DNA from: a virus
Virus record (IMG/VR): IMGVR_UViG_3300032286_000590
Coordinates: 1 to 27,475 of that record
Direction: 5' to 3' (one strand)
Length of the DNA: 27,475 nucleotides
The notes under the pieces were generated by a model. That model saw nothing but the letters and a program-made list of their open reading frames with translations. It ran no database searches and was not told where the DNA came from. Of this stretch, positions 1-6,957 are shown piece by piece. Positions within the stretch are counted from its first letter, which is position 1. Each line of letters begins with the position of its first letter. Position numbers and translations under genes: made by a program.

Positions 1-1548
1 AACCCTAGAACCTTTTGTTATTTCTTTATAACCATCATTAAAAACTTTACTAACTTGGTCTATTGCATTACCTACATGCTTTAACTTATTGCCATTATTT
101 GGTTGTGATTCAACTAACTTCTGGGTGTCATACATTATTGACCCAGGCTTCATGTCATATTCAGTTGTTTCGGTAGTCTCAAATGTTGTTTGCTTGGTAT
201 TTGAATCCCCAAACACCTGACCATTTAATCCAACGTTCTTTCCTGCGTTGTTTTTATATTTAGGTGACACCCAAGTCAACCCCCCCTCTATACTACCGCC
301 ATCTGTAAATGATTTGCCATTTGCACCTATCTTTGGGTTAAATGATTCACCTTCATATAACTTTGACACCTCTGATGGACCGTAAACAGGAGTTTGTACT
401 TTTCTACCAAATTGGTCTTCTGGTAAATCTTTCTGTGGACTTAGAACATCCGTAGGATCCAAATCATAACTCCCAACATAATAACCGTTTTTATTCTTTG
501 TGAACAAATCAGTAAACCCACCTAATACACTATTTTTCTTATAGTTTGGTCTATATAAATTATATTCTATATTTGAAAATAATATTGATTTTTGCCCTTT
601 ACCTGTGTTATCGAAAAATAATTGGCTTCCTGTTTTTTTCTGCTGGAATATTCCCCCTAGAAAACCTTTATTTGGTTTACCAGTTAAACTAATCGTGGGG
701 TCAAAGTAACTTCCAAATATTGTAGGAAAAGGTAATTCTGCCCCGGCTAATTCTAAGGCTAATTGTGCTGCTCCAAATATAAAATTATTTGTTCTAGTTA
801 TCGTCCATATAGGTTCAATAATTGGTTTTGTTCCAGTTATTAAGTTGTAAACATCTAAGGGGTCATTGATGTCTGATATCGCATTTTCAAACCTTGTTAA
901 GATATTGTACTTGTCAATAAATCTACCAATCCTATCTTCAAAATATCCACTTAATTTTTCCGCACCTAATCTAACAATATAAGAATCTTCTTTTAATTTT
1001 GATGCTGTATTCGCATTCTCTGTAAAAATATCAAATGCCGTATATTCTGATGGCTTAAATGATGAACTACCATTTAACCAATAATATAATATATCTTTCT
1101 TTTTTAAATTTGTATCAAACCAATAATCATCGCTGTTTATAAAAACACCAGCATCTGCATATATATCTTGACTAGTATTAACACCTGAATAAAAGTTATG
1201 TACAATATTATCGTTTAGTTTAGGTAAACTATTTATTAGTAAATTCGTTTTACTAAAGTTATATTCACCATAATTGGTCTTATCATTTTTTAAAGTGCCA
1301 ACATCAGTAACTAATTGATAACCCCCATCTCGACCATACTGATTTAGCACATAAGCCTTATCTGCTAACACTTTTGTATCAATTAAGTAGTCTGGTGAAT
1401 CTATAACAGAATAATCATTTAGAGGCGATACTTCATATGTAAATGGTGGAGTTTTACCATAGGGGGATTTACTGTAAGGAACTAAATTCCTTAACATTAA
1501 TTTTTTTCTAAATTCTTCACTATTTCCAAAATCTAAAAGACTACGCAT
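1..1548 (-). CDS. Large structural (tail/baseplate-region) protein, 3' part cut by the window edge
   Basis: The frame is open from the ATG at 1548 to the left edge: 516 codons with no stop, so the C-terminus lies outside the window. It begins MRSLLDFGNSEEFRKKL and soon has RNLVPYSKSPYG, a style of opening I associate with large structural proteins of Bacteroidota phages. The rest is soluble, rich in Asn, Tyr, Phe and Gly, with no membrane segment, signal peptide or enzyme motif that I recognise. It follows the tape-measure gene by 40 bases and has its own TATTTATA box 23 bases before the start, so it is probably expressed late with the tail genes. A tail-terminator, hub or baseplate role is inferred from position only. 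Confidence 0.75.
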   Translation of the reverse strand, partial: MRSLLDFGNSEEFRKKLMLRNLVPYSKSPYGKTPPFTYEVSPLNDYSVIDSPDYLIDTKVLADKAYVLNQYGRDGGYQLVTDVGTLKNDKTNYGEYNFSKTNLLINSLPKLNDNIVHNFYSGVNTSQDIYADAGVFINSDDYWFDTNLKKKDILYYWLNGSSSFKPSEYTAFDIFTENANTASKLKEDSYIVRLGAEKLSGYFEDRIGRFIDKYNILTRFENAISDINDPLDVYNLITGTKPIIEPIWTITRTNNFIFGAAQLALELAGAELPFPTIFGSYFDPTISLTGKPNKGFLGGIFQQKKTGSQLFFDNTGKGQKSILFSNIEYNLYRPNYKKNSVLGGFTDLFTKNKNGYYVGSYDLDPTDVLSPQKDLPEDQFGRKVQTPVYGPSEVSKLYEGESFNPKIGANGKSFTDGGSIEGGLTWVSPKYKNNAGKNVGLNGQVFGDSNTKQTTFETTETTEYDMKPGSIMYDTQKLVESQPNNGNKLKHVGNAIDQVSKVFNDGYKEITKGSRV

Positions 1549-1563
1549 TCCAATTGTTTAATA

Positions 1564-1571
1564 TATAAATA
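1564..1571 (-). promoter_or_regulatory. Candidate late-promoter box TATTTATA
   Basis: On the minus strand TATTTATA begins 23 bases before the ATG at 1548, in the 40-base gap after the tape-measure gene. It belongs to a set of similar boxes before leftward genes (3424, 4366, 4963, 5919, 10116, 10387, 21866, 25061). AT-rich DNA yields such octamers by chance, so the recurring position is the evidence. Confidence 0.4.
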
Positions 1572-1588
1572 TCAAATTTATTTTTTAT

Positions 1589-3409
1589 TTAAGCATTGCC
1601 CTTCATGTCTAGGCTGTATTTTATATTTTTTGTATAGTTATTTAAATCATTTATATCTATTGCTTTATCAATCATCTTTTGGTTACTTGAAAGCAAACCA
1701 TCTTGGTTTTTTTGATTAACATCAATAGTTATTGATAATGTACCTTTACTCTCTGATTTACCCAGACCGACATTTAATTTGTTTAAATCATTTATTCTAT
1801 CATTCATTGCATTGTATGACATCGCACCATCTTTTGGTGGCGGTGGGGGTAAATTGAATCCTGTACTTATAAGGTTAGATAAGTCACCAAAAAGAGTATT
1901 CATTTGATTTAAATATTTTTCAATGTTCATTTCAGTTCCAATCCTAGATTCTTTCACTCCCCTAGAAATATTATCTGGAATTTCTTGTATATAACCCCCA
2001 ACAGCTTGGAATATTTTTACCATTTCTGCACCAAAATCCCCCCCTTGATACATTTGACCAATTGGGTTAGCAACACCTCTTATTGTTTTTCTAGCAACAT
2101 CAGCATTAGGAATGCCTTTATACGCTATATCACCTAAGTCGCCAGCAAATGTTCTTGCCCCCTCTTGGAATTTACCAATAACTGATTGCTCACCAACAAA
2201 ACCAAATAGTAATTTATTTTTAATTGCGCTGACATCATTTCTTATTATGTCTGATATACTCATAGAATCCCTAGCTAAGTCCTCTAGTGTTTTGGGTTCT
2301 TCTTTTGATAATTCATTTAACTTATTAATCTGTTTATCTGTCAAATCTTTTACTGCCGTGGCAATACTCTCGCCTGTTTTTTCATCTGTAACTTTTATTT
2401 TATATTCATTATCAGTATCTAAATAAGCTAGATTGGCAATAAACATTTTTTGTTCATCACTCAAATTAAACTTAATATCAATTTCACTAGCCCTAGCATT
2501 AAACTCAGCCAAATTTAATGACATTTTTTTAAATTCACCAACACCTACACCAGCTGCATCAGCCAAATTTGTCATTTGACCCATAGCACTTGGGTTTATT
2601 TCAAACCTTCCAGCCTCTTCATTAAATTGTGTGAATTTTTCACCTGCCGAAGCTAAATTCATTATTAACCCTTCTGGGTCATTTAATGATTTATTCATTA
2701 AAGTAAAAGGATCCGCTAAATCGCCCACAAATACCCCCAGACGTTGGAACGCTGCTGCGGTCTCTATTGCACCCTCTGGCTCAAAAACTTTGTCTGCAAA
2801 CCTAGCTATTTCACTCATACTAGCTTTAATGATGCTCGCTTGTGCTGCCATTTTTGTAAAACCCTCGACACCATCTTTAAATGAAAATCTATTCAATAAA
2901 TCTGTATTATCAACAACATCACCTATGACAGTTCTAGCATCAACACCAACAGTTCTAACATATTGTAATGATTTTTCTAAATTTTCCCCAATTTTAGAAG
3001 TCATAATACCAGCCTCGGAAAAATTACGAATAAGAGTTTCGGTACCCTTGCCTAATAATTGTTGTGCTGCAAATAATTTTTCATAAACTTCTGGCTCAAA
3101 TATAACATTTCTACCCATAGCAGAAGTAGATTCATTAATAATGTCAACAACGTTTTGTAAATTCCCCCCTAATTTGGCAACCAAAGGTGCTGTATCAGCA
3201 ATTGTTGTTTTAAATTCACTTATTCTTGTTCTTGAAAGTAATAATTGATAATTGACTGCTGATGCACCTTTCTCTAATTCATTAAAAGCATTTCTAAAAT
3301 CAAAAAAATCTTTTGTTATATCATTTATTTTAACTCCAAAAAAACCAATTATATCCTCTAGTGCATTTAAAACACCTTTACCTTGTTCCTTATCTTTATC
3401 GTCTGCCAT
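1589..3409 (-). CDS. Putative tail tape-measure protein
   Basis: This 606-residue protein is probably the tape measure that sets tail length and fills the tube. Its length is close to that of T4 gp29 (590 residues). It is largely helical by composition and has repeated A/N/L-rich stretches. A block around residues 215-265 (FQRLGVFVGDLADPFTLMNK, then a Asn-Asp-Pro-Glu segment and AGEKFTQF) resembles a block I know from tape-measure-like proteins of large Bacteroidota phages. A Pro run (NLPPPPPKDG) near residue 520 divides the main body from a C-terminal tail. It lies directly after the gp26-like chaperone gene and downstream of the tail tube, the usual tube-chaperone-tape measure order. It has its own terminator/promoter punctuation (3424-3463). 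A different hub protein remains possible. Confidence 0.7.
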   Translation of the reverse strand: MADDKDKEQGKGVLNALEDIIGFFGVKINDITKDFFDFRNAFNELEKGASAVNYQLLLSRTRISEFKTTIADTAPLVAKLGGNLQNVVDIINESTSAMGRNVIFEPEVYEKLFAAQQLLGKGTETLIRNFSEAGIMTSKIGENLEKSLQYVRTVGVDARTVIGDVVDNTDLLNRFSFKDGVEGFTKMAAQASIIKASMSEIARFADKVFEPEGAIETAAAFQRLGVFVGDLADPFTLMNKSLNDPEGLIMNLASAGEKFTQFNEEAGRFEINPSAMGQMTNLADAAGVGVGEFKKMSLNLAEFNARASEIDIKFNLSDEQKMFIANLAYLDTDNEYKIKVTDEKTGESIATAVKDLTDKQINKLNELSKEEPKTLEDLARDSMSISDIIRNDVSAIKNKLLFGFVGEQSVIGKFQEGARTFAGDLGDIAYKGIPNADVARKTIRGVANPIGQMYQGGDFGAEMVKIFQAVGGYIQEIPDNISRGVKESRIGTEMNIEKYLNQMNTLFGDLSNLISTGFNLPPPPPKDGAMSYNAMNDRINDLNKLNVGLGKSESKGTLSITIDVNQKNQDGLLSSNQKMIDKAIDINDLNNYTKNIKYSLDMKGNA

Positions 3410-3423
3410 TATTACATTTTATA

Positions 3424-3431
3424 TATAAATA
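3424..3431 (-). promoter_or_regulatory. Candidate late-promoter box TATTTATA before the tape measure
   Basis: The minus-strand box starts 22 bases before the ATG at 3409 and lies directly after the terminator hairpin 3433-3463. This looks like a terminator-then-promoter junction that gives the tape measure its own transcript. Confidence 0.45.
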
Positions 3432-3432
3432 G

Positions 3433-3463
3433 AATAAGGAATGATTTTTAATCATTCCTTATT
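3433..3463 (-). terminator. Perfect 14-bp hairpin between chaperone and tape-measure genes
   Basis: Positions 3433-3446 and 3450-3463 are exact inverted repeats (14 bp, 3-base loop). On the minus strand the stem is followed by CTATTTATATA, only moderately U-rich. The stop codon of the 58-codon overlapping frame (3452-3454) lies inside the stem, so coding runs right up to the hairpin. Confidence 0.65.
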
Positions 3464-3628
3464 ATCTTCAATCCATTTATTTATTAAAAATTTTCTTATA
3501 AAGATTGGCATTGCTAAGAAGTCAGAATAGGATACATGTAATAACTTAGTTAAATAATAATATTCAGTTAGTTGACCTAATCTATATTCCGAAGAAAGGG
3601 CGAAAAAACTCCACCCCAAACCCAGCAT
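3452..3628 (-). CDS. Overlapping 58-codon frame: putative frameshift extension of the tail-assembly chaperone
   Basis: The frame runs from an ATG at 3628 to a TGA at 3452-3454 and is shifted by +1 (equivalently -2) from the gp26-like gene that ends at 3582. Past that stop it encodes a continuous 43-residue stretch with protein-like composition, including LGQLTEYYYLTKLLHVSY and a following FLAMPIFIRKFLINKWIED. The MP-[hydrophobic]-R-[RK]-F-hydrophobic pattern resembles short proteins and extensions found next to tape measures. The shifted frame is open only from about 3637 and the host frame closes at 3582, leaving a window of about 55 bases that includes a six-T run (minus strand, 3608-3603: GAG TTT TTT CGC). 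A shift there would give a fusion of about 292 residues. The alternative is a separate overlapping gene starting at 3628. Confidence 0.6.
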   Translation of the reverse strand: MLGLGWSFFALSSEYRLGQLTEYYYLTKLLHVSYSDFLAMPIFIRKFLINKWIEDNKE

Positions 3629-4331
3629 ACACTGTGGTCATATCTCCTGATGGGGTCATTATATCTCTTTTTAAATCAAGTTTAGGCTCGTTATCATTCA
3701 AAAATTTCTTAATGAATTTTGAATCAGCAATTGGCATACCTTCAACATATTTCGCAATATATGCTTTATCCGTACTACCATTTATACTAATAATTTCTTT
3801 GGATAATCTTAATGTTACTCTTGGTGCGGTTCTACCTTGGGGATAACTTTCAATAATATCATTTATTTGTAAAATTTCTCCATAAGTCAAAGGTTTTAAT
3901 TTTATTGTATCGCCAGACTTAGGTAAAACTATTTCATACATACCCTCTGAATTCGGTGATAAACCATTAATTATGGTTAACTCCTCCAAACTAACATTAA
4001 CTTTAAATCTATTATTTGTTTTGGGATCAACTGCCATAATTTCCATATCAGAACCAAATGAAGTATTTCTTAAAAAGATTAATATTGCTTCAATATCACC
4101 TTCTATCATTTCTTCAGGTCTTAAATCTGGTTCGTATATTTTATTCTTTAACAATTGTAGTGTGAAATTCTTTGTTGCACCTAGCAAAAGGTTTTCATCG
4201 GATGCTGTTAAATAACCAACTTTTACTGACTTTTTTTTATTTTTATAAAAAATACCTTTTGATGGCAACTCTACTACATCGTGGGGTAAGTCAAAATTGG
4301 CTTGAGCATATTCATATGTCTTATCTTCCAT
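3582..4331 (-). CDS. T4 gp26-like baseplate/tail-assembly chaperone protein
   Basis: This 249-residue protein has the layout of the T4_baseplate (gp26-like) family. The N-terminal motif is ELPSKGIFY (about residues 21-29). Then come GYLTASDENLL (39-49), a helix with EGDIEAILIFLRNTSFG (77-93), an acidic VSLEEL, and a C-terminal end VEFFRPFFGI. Family members are small proteins of baseplate hub or tail assembly. It lies between the tail tube and the tape measure, as a tail-assembly chaperone would. Its last codons overlap a second frame (3452-3628), which suggests a longer frameshifted form. The start at 4331 is the ATG 97 bases after the tube gene. A terminator (4376-4408) and a TATTTATT box (4366-4373) precede it. 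Confidence 0.7.
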   Translation of the reverse strand: MEDKTYEYAQANFDLPHDVVELPSKGIFYKNKKKSVKVGYLTASDENLLLGATKNFTLQLLKNKIYEPDLRPEEMIEGDIEAILIFLRNTSFGSDMEIMAVDPKTNNRFKVNVSLEELTIINGLSPNSEGMYEIVLPKSGDTIKLKPLTYGEILQINDIIESYPQGRTAPRVTLRLSKEIISINGSTDKAYIAKYVEGMPIADSKFIKKFLNDNEPKLDLKRDIMTPSGDMTTVYAGFGVEFFRPFFGI

Positions 4332-4365
4332 TTTTTTATAATAAAAATATAATTAAAAGTAGTAA

Positions 4366-4373
4366 AATAAATA
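4366..4373 (-). promoter_or_regulatory. Candidate late-promoter box TATTTATT
   Basis: The box is on the minus strand, 42 bases before the ATG at 4331 and two bases beyond the terminator stem that ends the tail-tube transcript. It is a one-base variant of the TATTTATA box, with the same hairpin-then-box arrangement as at 3424-3463. Confidence 0.35.
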
Positions 4374-4375
4374 GA

Positions 4376-4408
4376 AAAATCCATATACTAAAATAATATA
4401 TGGATTTT
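4376..4408 (-). terminator. Terminator after the tail-tube gene
   Basis: Inverted repeats 4376-4387 and 4397-4408 give a perfect 12-bp stem with a 9-base loop. On the minus strand the stem ends in TTTT and runs into TCTATTTATTTT, a good U-rich tail. It lies 20 bases after the tube stop codon at 4429. Confidence 0.75.
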
Positions 4409-4428
4409 ACCTTGAAGGGAATATTAAA

Positions 4429-4917
4429 TTAATAAACAAGAATACATCTATCTGGTTGCATTGTTGCATCAATATCTACTAAATTATTATTAGAATAACC
4501 CAAAGCACCAAAATTAACATTTGTCAATAGACAACCTTGTAATATCCATCTTTCAATAACAACACCCGTTGGGTCTAAAAGTTCCAAGTCAACATCTTTC
4601 TTATAACCAGCAGCGTAACCAGACCTACCAGTAACAGATTCAGAATGAAGTCTAACCCACTCCATTAATGCTTGTGTTGCAGATGGACCAATAGGGTCTC
4701 TAAACTTTACATTAATAGTGTTCCATGTAAACCTACCAGAAACAAATGTTGATGTATTTAAAAATTGTATCTCAACTGGATCCATTTTAATACTAGGTCT
4801 TGAAGTTGATTCTACAAACCACTCATTTATCCCCATACTAGAAGGAAACCTTAAAATGAACCTATTTTGCCTTTTTGGTTCATATGGTAAAGGCATTTTC
4901 ATAAGTAAATCCGCCAT
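4429..4917 (-). CDS. Tail tube protein, T4 gp19-like
   Basis: The 162-residue length matches the gp19 tail-tube family (T4 gp19 is 163). It starts MADLLMKMPLPYEPKRQNRF and contains RFILRFPSSMGINEWFVES, SRPSIKMDPVEIQFLN, and further on FTWNTINVKFRDPIGPSA. It ends with ERWILQGCLLTNVNFGALGY and a final beta strand, the usual order for this two-sheet fold. The product stacks as hexameric rings to form the inner tube inside the sheath. The gene is monocistronic by appearance, with 182 bases of very AT-rich DNA upstream and a terminator just downstream, which fits a product made in large amounts. Its distance from the sheath gene, with two genes between them, is unusual compared with T4, where 18 and 19 are adjacent. 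Confidence 0.9.
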   Translation of the reverse strand: MADLLMKMPLPYEPKRQNRFILRFPSSMGINEWFVESTSRPSIKMDPVEIQFLNTSTFVSGRFTWNTINVKFRDPIGPSATQALMEWVRLHSESVTGRSGYAAGYKKDVDLELLDPTGVVIERWILQGCLLTNVNFGALGYSNNNLVDIDATMQPDRCILVY

Positions 4918-4962
4918 AATATATTTTTTTTAATTTTTTTTAAACTATTTATTATTATATTT

Positions 4963-4970
4963 AATAAATA
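4963..4970 (-). promoter_or_regulatory. Candidate late-promoter box TATTTATT before the tail tube
   Basis: On the minus strand the sequence GATATTTATTAAA begins 53 bases before the ATG at 4917. The gap 4918-5099 is otherwise almost pure A/T with no GC-rich hairpin or other recognisable site. The local AT content makes chance matches likely. Confidence 0.3.
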
Positions 4971-5099
4971 TCTACTAATTAGAAAAAATGTTTATTTATT
5001 GTTTTTTTATAGTATTTAAAAAAAATGTATTTACTTTTTCTTTTTTAAAATTTAGTATTATAATATATTATTAATATATTAATTATATATAATATAATA

Positions 5100-5903
5100 T
5101 TATACTTTCTCTTTAGTACCTTTATTTGTTGAATATATTGTTAATTCTGGTTTATTAACTTTATTTTTAATAGTTTCTATATTCTTTGGATCATCATCTG
5201 AAAAACCAATTGAAAACTTTAAATTCTTCAAAGCCTCTCCTTTAATATCATTTTTAAAAGAAAATGCTTTTTTTAATTTTTTAGCCATTGATTTACAATA
5301 ATCATAAAATTCATTTAATGCTTTTACCTTTTCATCTTCAGGATTAGCAGCACTACCTGATCCGAATGATACTGGATAAAATTTACATAAATCTAAATAA
5401 TCATCAATAATATCACCTTCACTTTCAAATTCAGTTAAATCTCTATACTTTTTAAGGTTGTGTATAACCCTTTTTTTACTTATTCCATTGAAATCATTAT
5501 CAATATAAATTCTAACTGCTTTTTTTAATGTTTCTGGATTATGTCCTCTTGCTGTTATAATTGAAAATATTGAACCATTATTAATTGCTTCTTTGAAATC
5601 TGAAAACGCTGGTCCTATTTTTGCTATCATAATGTCTTCCAAAAATTGTTCATCACCTTCAACTTTAAATTGTCTAAATGGTAAATTGGCATAATTAACT
5701 ATCGTTGTTCCTCTATACTTAAAATCTTTCTTTCCAATATCTCCCCTATATTTAGCAAAATCGTGGGTTGACATACCAACTTCTTCATAATTATTATCTA
5801 ATAAAATTATTTCAGTAGGCATAAAAACAATATTATCATCCCAATCAAATGCATAATATTTCATATCAGGAGTATTATTAATATCAAAACTTTCAACTAT
5901 CAT
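5100..5903 (-). CDS. HAD-superfamily phosphatase-like protein
   Basis: This 267-residue protein carries haloacid-dehalogenase motifs in the right order. They are motif I FDWDDN (Asp20 and Asp22 as nucleophile and acid), motif II IITARG (Thr117) and motif IV GFSDDDPKN (Asp236-Asp238). This architecture acts on phosphorylated substrates with Mg2+. The FAFDWDDN plus ITARG style recalls phage polynucleotide 3'-phosphatase-like HAD proteins, but there is no kinase P-loop, so the substrate is unknown. The gene lies between the rightward lysin and the tail tube, an odd place for an enzyme. It may act on nucleotides or nucleic-acid ends, or modify a protein. The start is the ATG at 5903, with a TATTTATT box 23 bases upstream. 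Confidence 0.75.
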   Translation of the reverse strand: MIVESFDINNTPDMKYYAFDWDDNIVFMPTEIILLDNNYEEVGMSTHDFAKYRGDIGKKDFKYRGTTIVNYANLPFRQFKVEGDEQFLEDIMIAKIGPAFSDFKEAINNGSIFSIITARGHNPETLKKAVRIYIDNDFNGISKKRVIHNLKKYRDLTEFESEGDIIDDYLDLCKFYPVSFGSGSAANPEDEKVKALNEFYDYCKSMAKKLKKAFSFKNDIKGEALKNLKFSIGFSDDDPKNIETIKNKVNKPELTIYSTNKGTKEKV

Positions 5904-5918
5904 ATATATATTTTTTAT

Positions 5919-5926
5919 AATAAATA
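5919..5926 (-). promoter_or_regulatory. Candidate promoter box TATTTATT before the HAD gene
   Basis: The minus-strand box begins 23 bases before the ATG at 5903, the same spacing as at the genes starting 1548, 3409 and 21849. A second copy (TATTTATA, 5961-5968) lies further upstream in the same divergent gap. Confidence 0.35.
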
Positions 5927-5966
5927 TTCATTTTTTTTGAATTATTAAATATAAATTTAATATAAA

Positions 5967-5974
5967 TAGATTTG
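5967..5974 (+). promoter_or_regulatory. Bacteroidota-type -7 element TAGATTTG before the lysin gene
   Basis: TAGATTTG fits the TAnnTTTG -7 consensus of Bacteroidota primary-sigma promoters, 56 bases before the ATG at 6030. A TTTG at 5936-5939 could be the -33 element, but the 27-base spacing is longer than the usual 19-21, so only the -7 half is convincing. It points rightward, toward the only plus-strand gene. Confidence 0.45.
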
Positions 5975-6029
5975 CTTCTATATCTTTACTTATAAGTTAT
6001 AAATTTTTATTTTTATATTAAATTTTTTA

Positions 6030-6863
6030 ATGAAAAGAAATATACAAAAACCAGAAAAAAAGGGATTTGGTTTGTCTATGGTTATAGGATTCTGGGGGTT
6101 AATATTTTTAGCTTTCTTGTTTTCCCCAAAGAAACAAAAAGAACAATTGATTGAAATGACACCAATTGTTAAAGTTGATACATTATATCTTGAATCTACA
6201 ACACAACCAAAAAAAGAAGAAAAAGTTTTAGGTAATAGTAAATCTAAAGTAGATAAATATGCTTATGCTGGTAGGTCTTATGGATATGATATACGTAATT
6301 TAAATAGAACTGAGTTAAAAGCGTACCTTGAAAAGTATGGATTTAGAAATTTGAAAAATGCTAATCTATTTAAAATGAGAAGAATATGGATGGCGTTTAA
6401 CTACGATGACATGCTTATGAATGTTCATTATTTAACAGACTTTCCAATATCAATGATATACTCATTCTTTATAATTGAAGCAACAAACAAAGGTATTGAA
6501 ACAAATCTATGGCGTATTCATGCTAACGCAGGTGGGGGTAAAGCAATAAAAGGTTTTGGTACGGTTACTTATAACACAAGGGAAGTAATCAAAGGTAAAA
6601 ATAAGATGATTAAGGATAAGTTTTATAGTGCTAGTTCAACGGAATTAGGTATAGAGGCTTGGGCTAGAATATTAAATTCTGGTAGGTATTATGATTGTAA
6701 AAAGGCAAATTATAAGTTACCGAAAAAAGATTTATATGAAAGCATATGTAAATGCGTTTATGAATCAGGTTATCATACAGACCCCAAGTATAAGTTCAGA
6801 GCAGAGTTTATGGCTGAATACTGGGAAATAAAAACAAAGAATTTCCCAATAGAAGAGTTTTAA
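6030..6863 (+). CDS. Membrane-anchored glucosaminidase-like lysin
   Basis: This 277-residue protein has a basic N-terminus followed by one hydrophobic segment (about residues 14-31, LSMVIGFWGLIFLAFLF), consistent with a signal anchor. A charged linker (40-75) leads to RSYGYDIRN and a C-terminal domain (about 125-260) resembling endo-beta-N-acetylglucosaminidase/lysozyme folds. In it, FFIIEATNKG (Glu150 as likely catalytic acid) is followed by IHANAGGGKAIKGFG, like the E...G...N.GGIK pattern of that family. It would cut peptidoglycan, either as an endolysin or as a cell-wall enzyme for entry. It is the only rightward gene, set between leftward genes with its own promoter-like element and terminator, which suggests timing separate from the tail genes. 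No holin or spanin is seen beside it. Confidence 0.7.
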   Translation: MKRNIQKPEKKGFGLSMVIGFWGLIFLAFLFSPKKQKEQLIEMTPIVKVDTLYLESTTQPKKEEKVLGNSKSKVDKYAYAGRSYGYDIRNLNRTELKAYLEKYGFRNLKNANLFKMRRIWMAFNYDDMLMNVHYLTDFPISMIYSFFIIEATNKGIETNLWRIHANAGGGKAIKGFGTVTYNTREVIKGKNKMIKDKFYSASSTELGIEAWARILNSGRYYDCKKANYKLPKKDLYESICKCVYESGYHTDPKYKFRAEFMAEYWEIKTKNFPIEEF

Positions 6864-6867
6864 AAGA

Positions 6868-6899
6868 AAACCCCCACCTCAAAGCTGAAGTGGGGGTTT
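6868..6899. terminator. Bidirectional terminator between convergent lysin and sheath genes
   Basis: AAACCCCCAC (6868-6877) pairs exactly with GTGGGGGTTT (6890-6899). One mismatch and two further pairs close a 6-base loop. It is the most GC-rich hairpin in the window. On the minus strand it is followed by a TTTTCTTTT tract and on the plus strand by TTTGTTGT, so it can serve the lysin gene (stop 6863) and the sheath gene (stop 6958). Confidence 0.9.
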
Positions 6900-6957
6900 G
6901 TTGTAAAATTCCATCATTACACCCTATTATAAGGCTCAATGTTGGATATATCCATCA

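Noticed and set aside
2631-3086. Plus-strand open frames inside the tape measure
   Set aside because: Antisense shadows of a well-supported coding frame; no start context or protein-like motifs.
4918-5099. Possible RNA gene or origin in the 182-base AT-rich gap before the tail tube
   Set aside because: Only A/T runs with weak self-pairing; no conserved RNA structure or repeated iterons visible.
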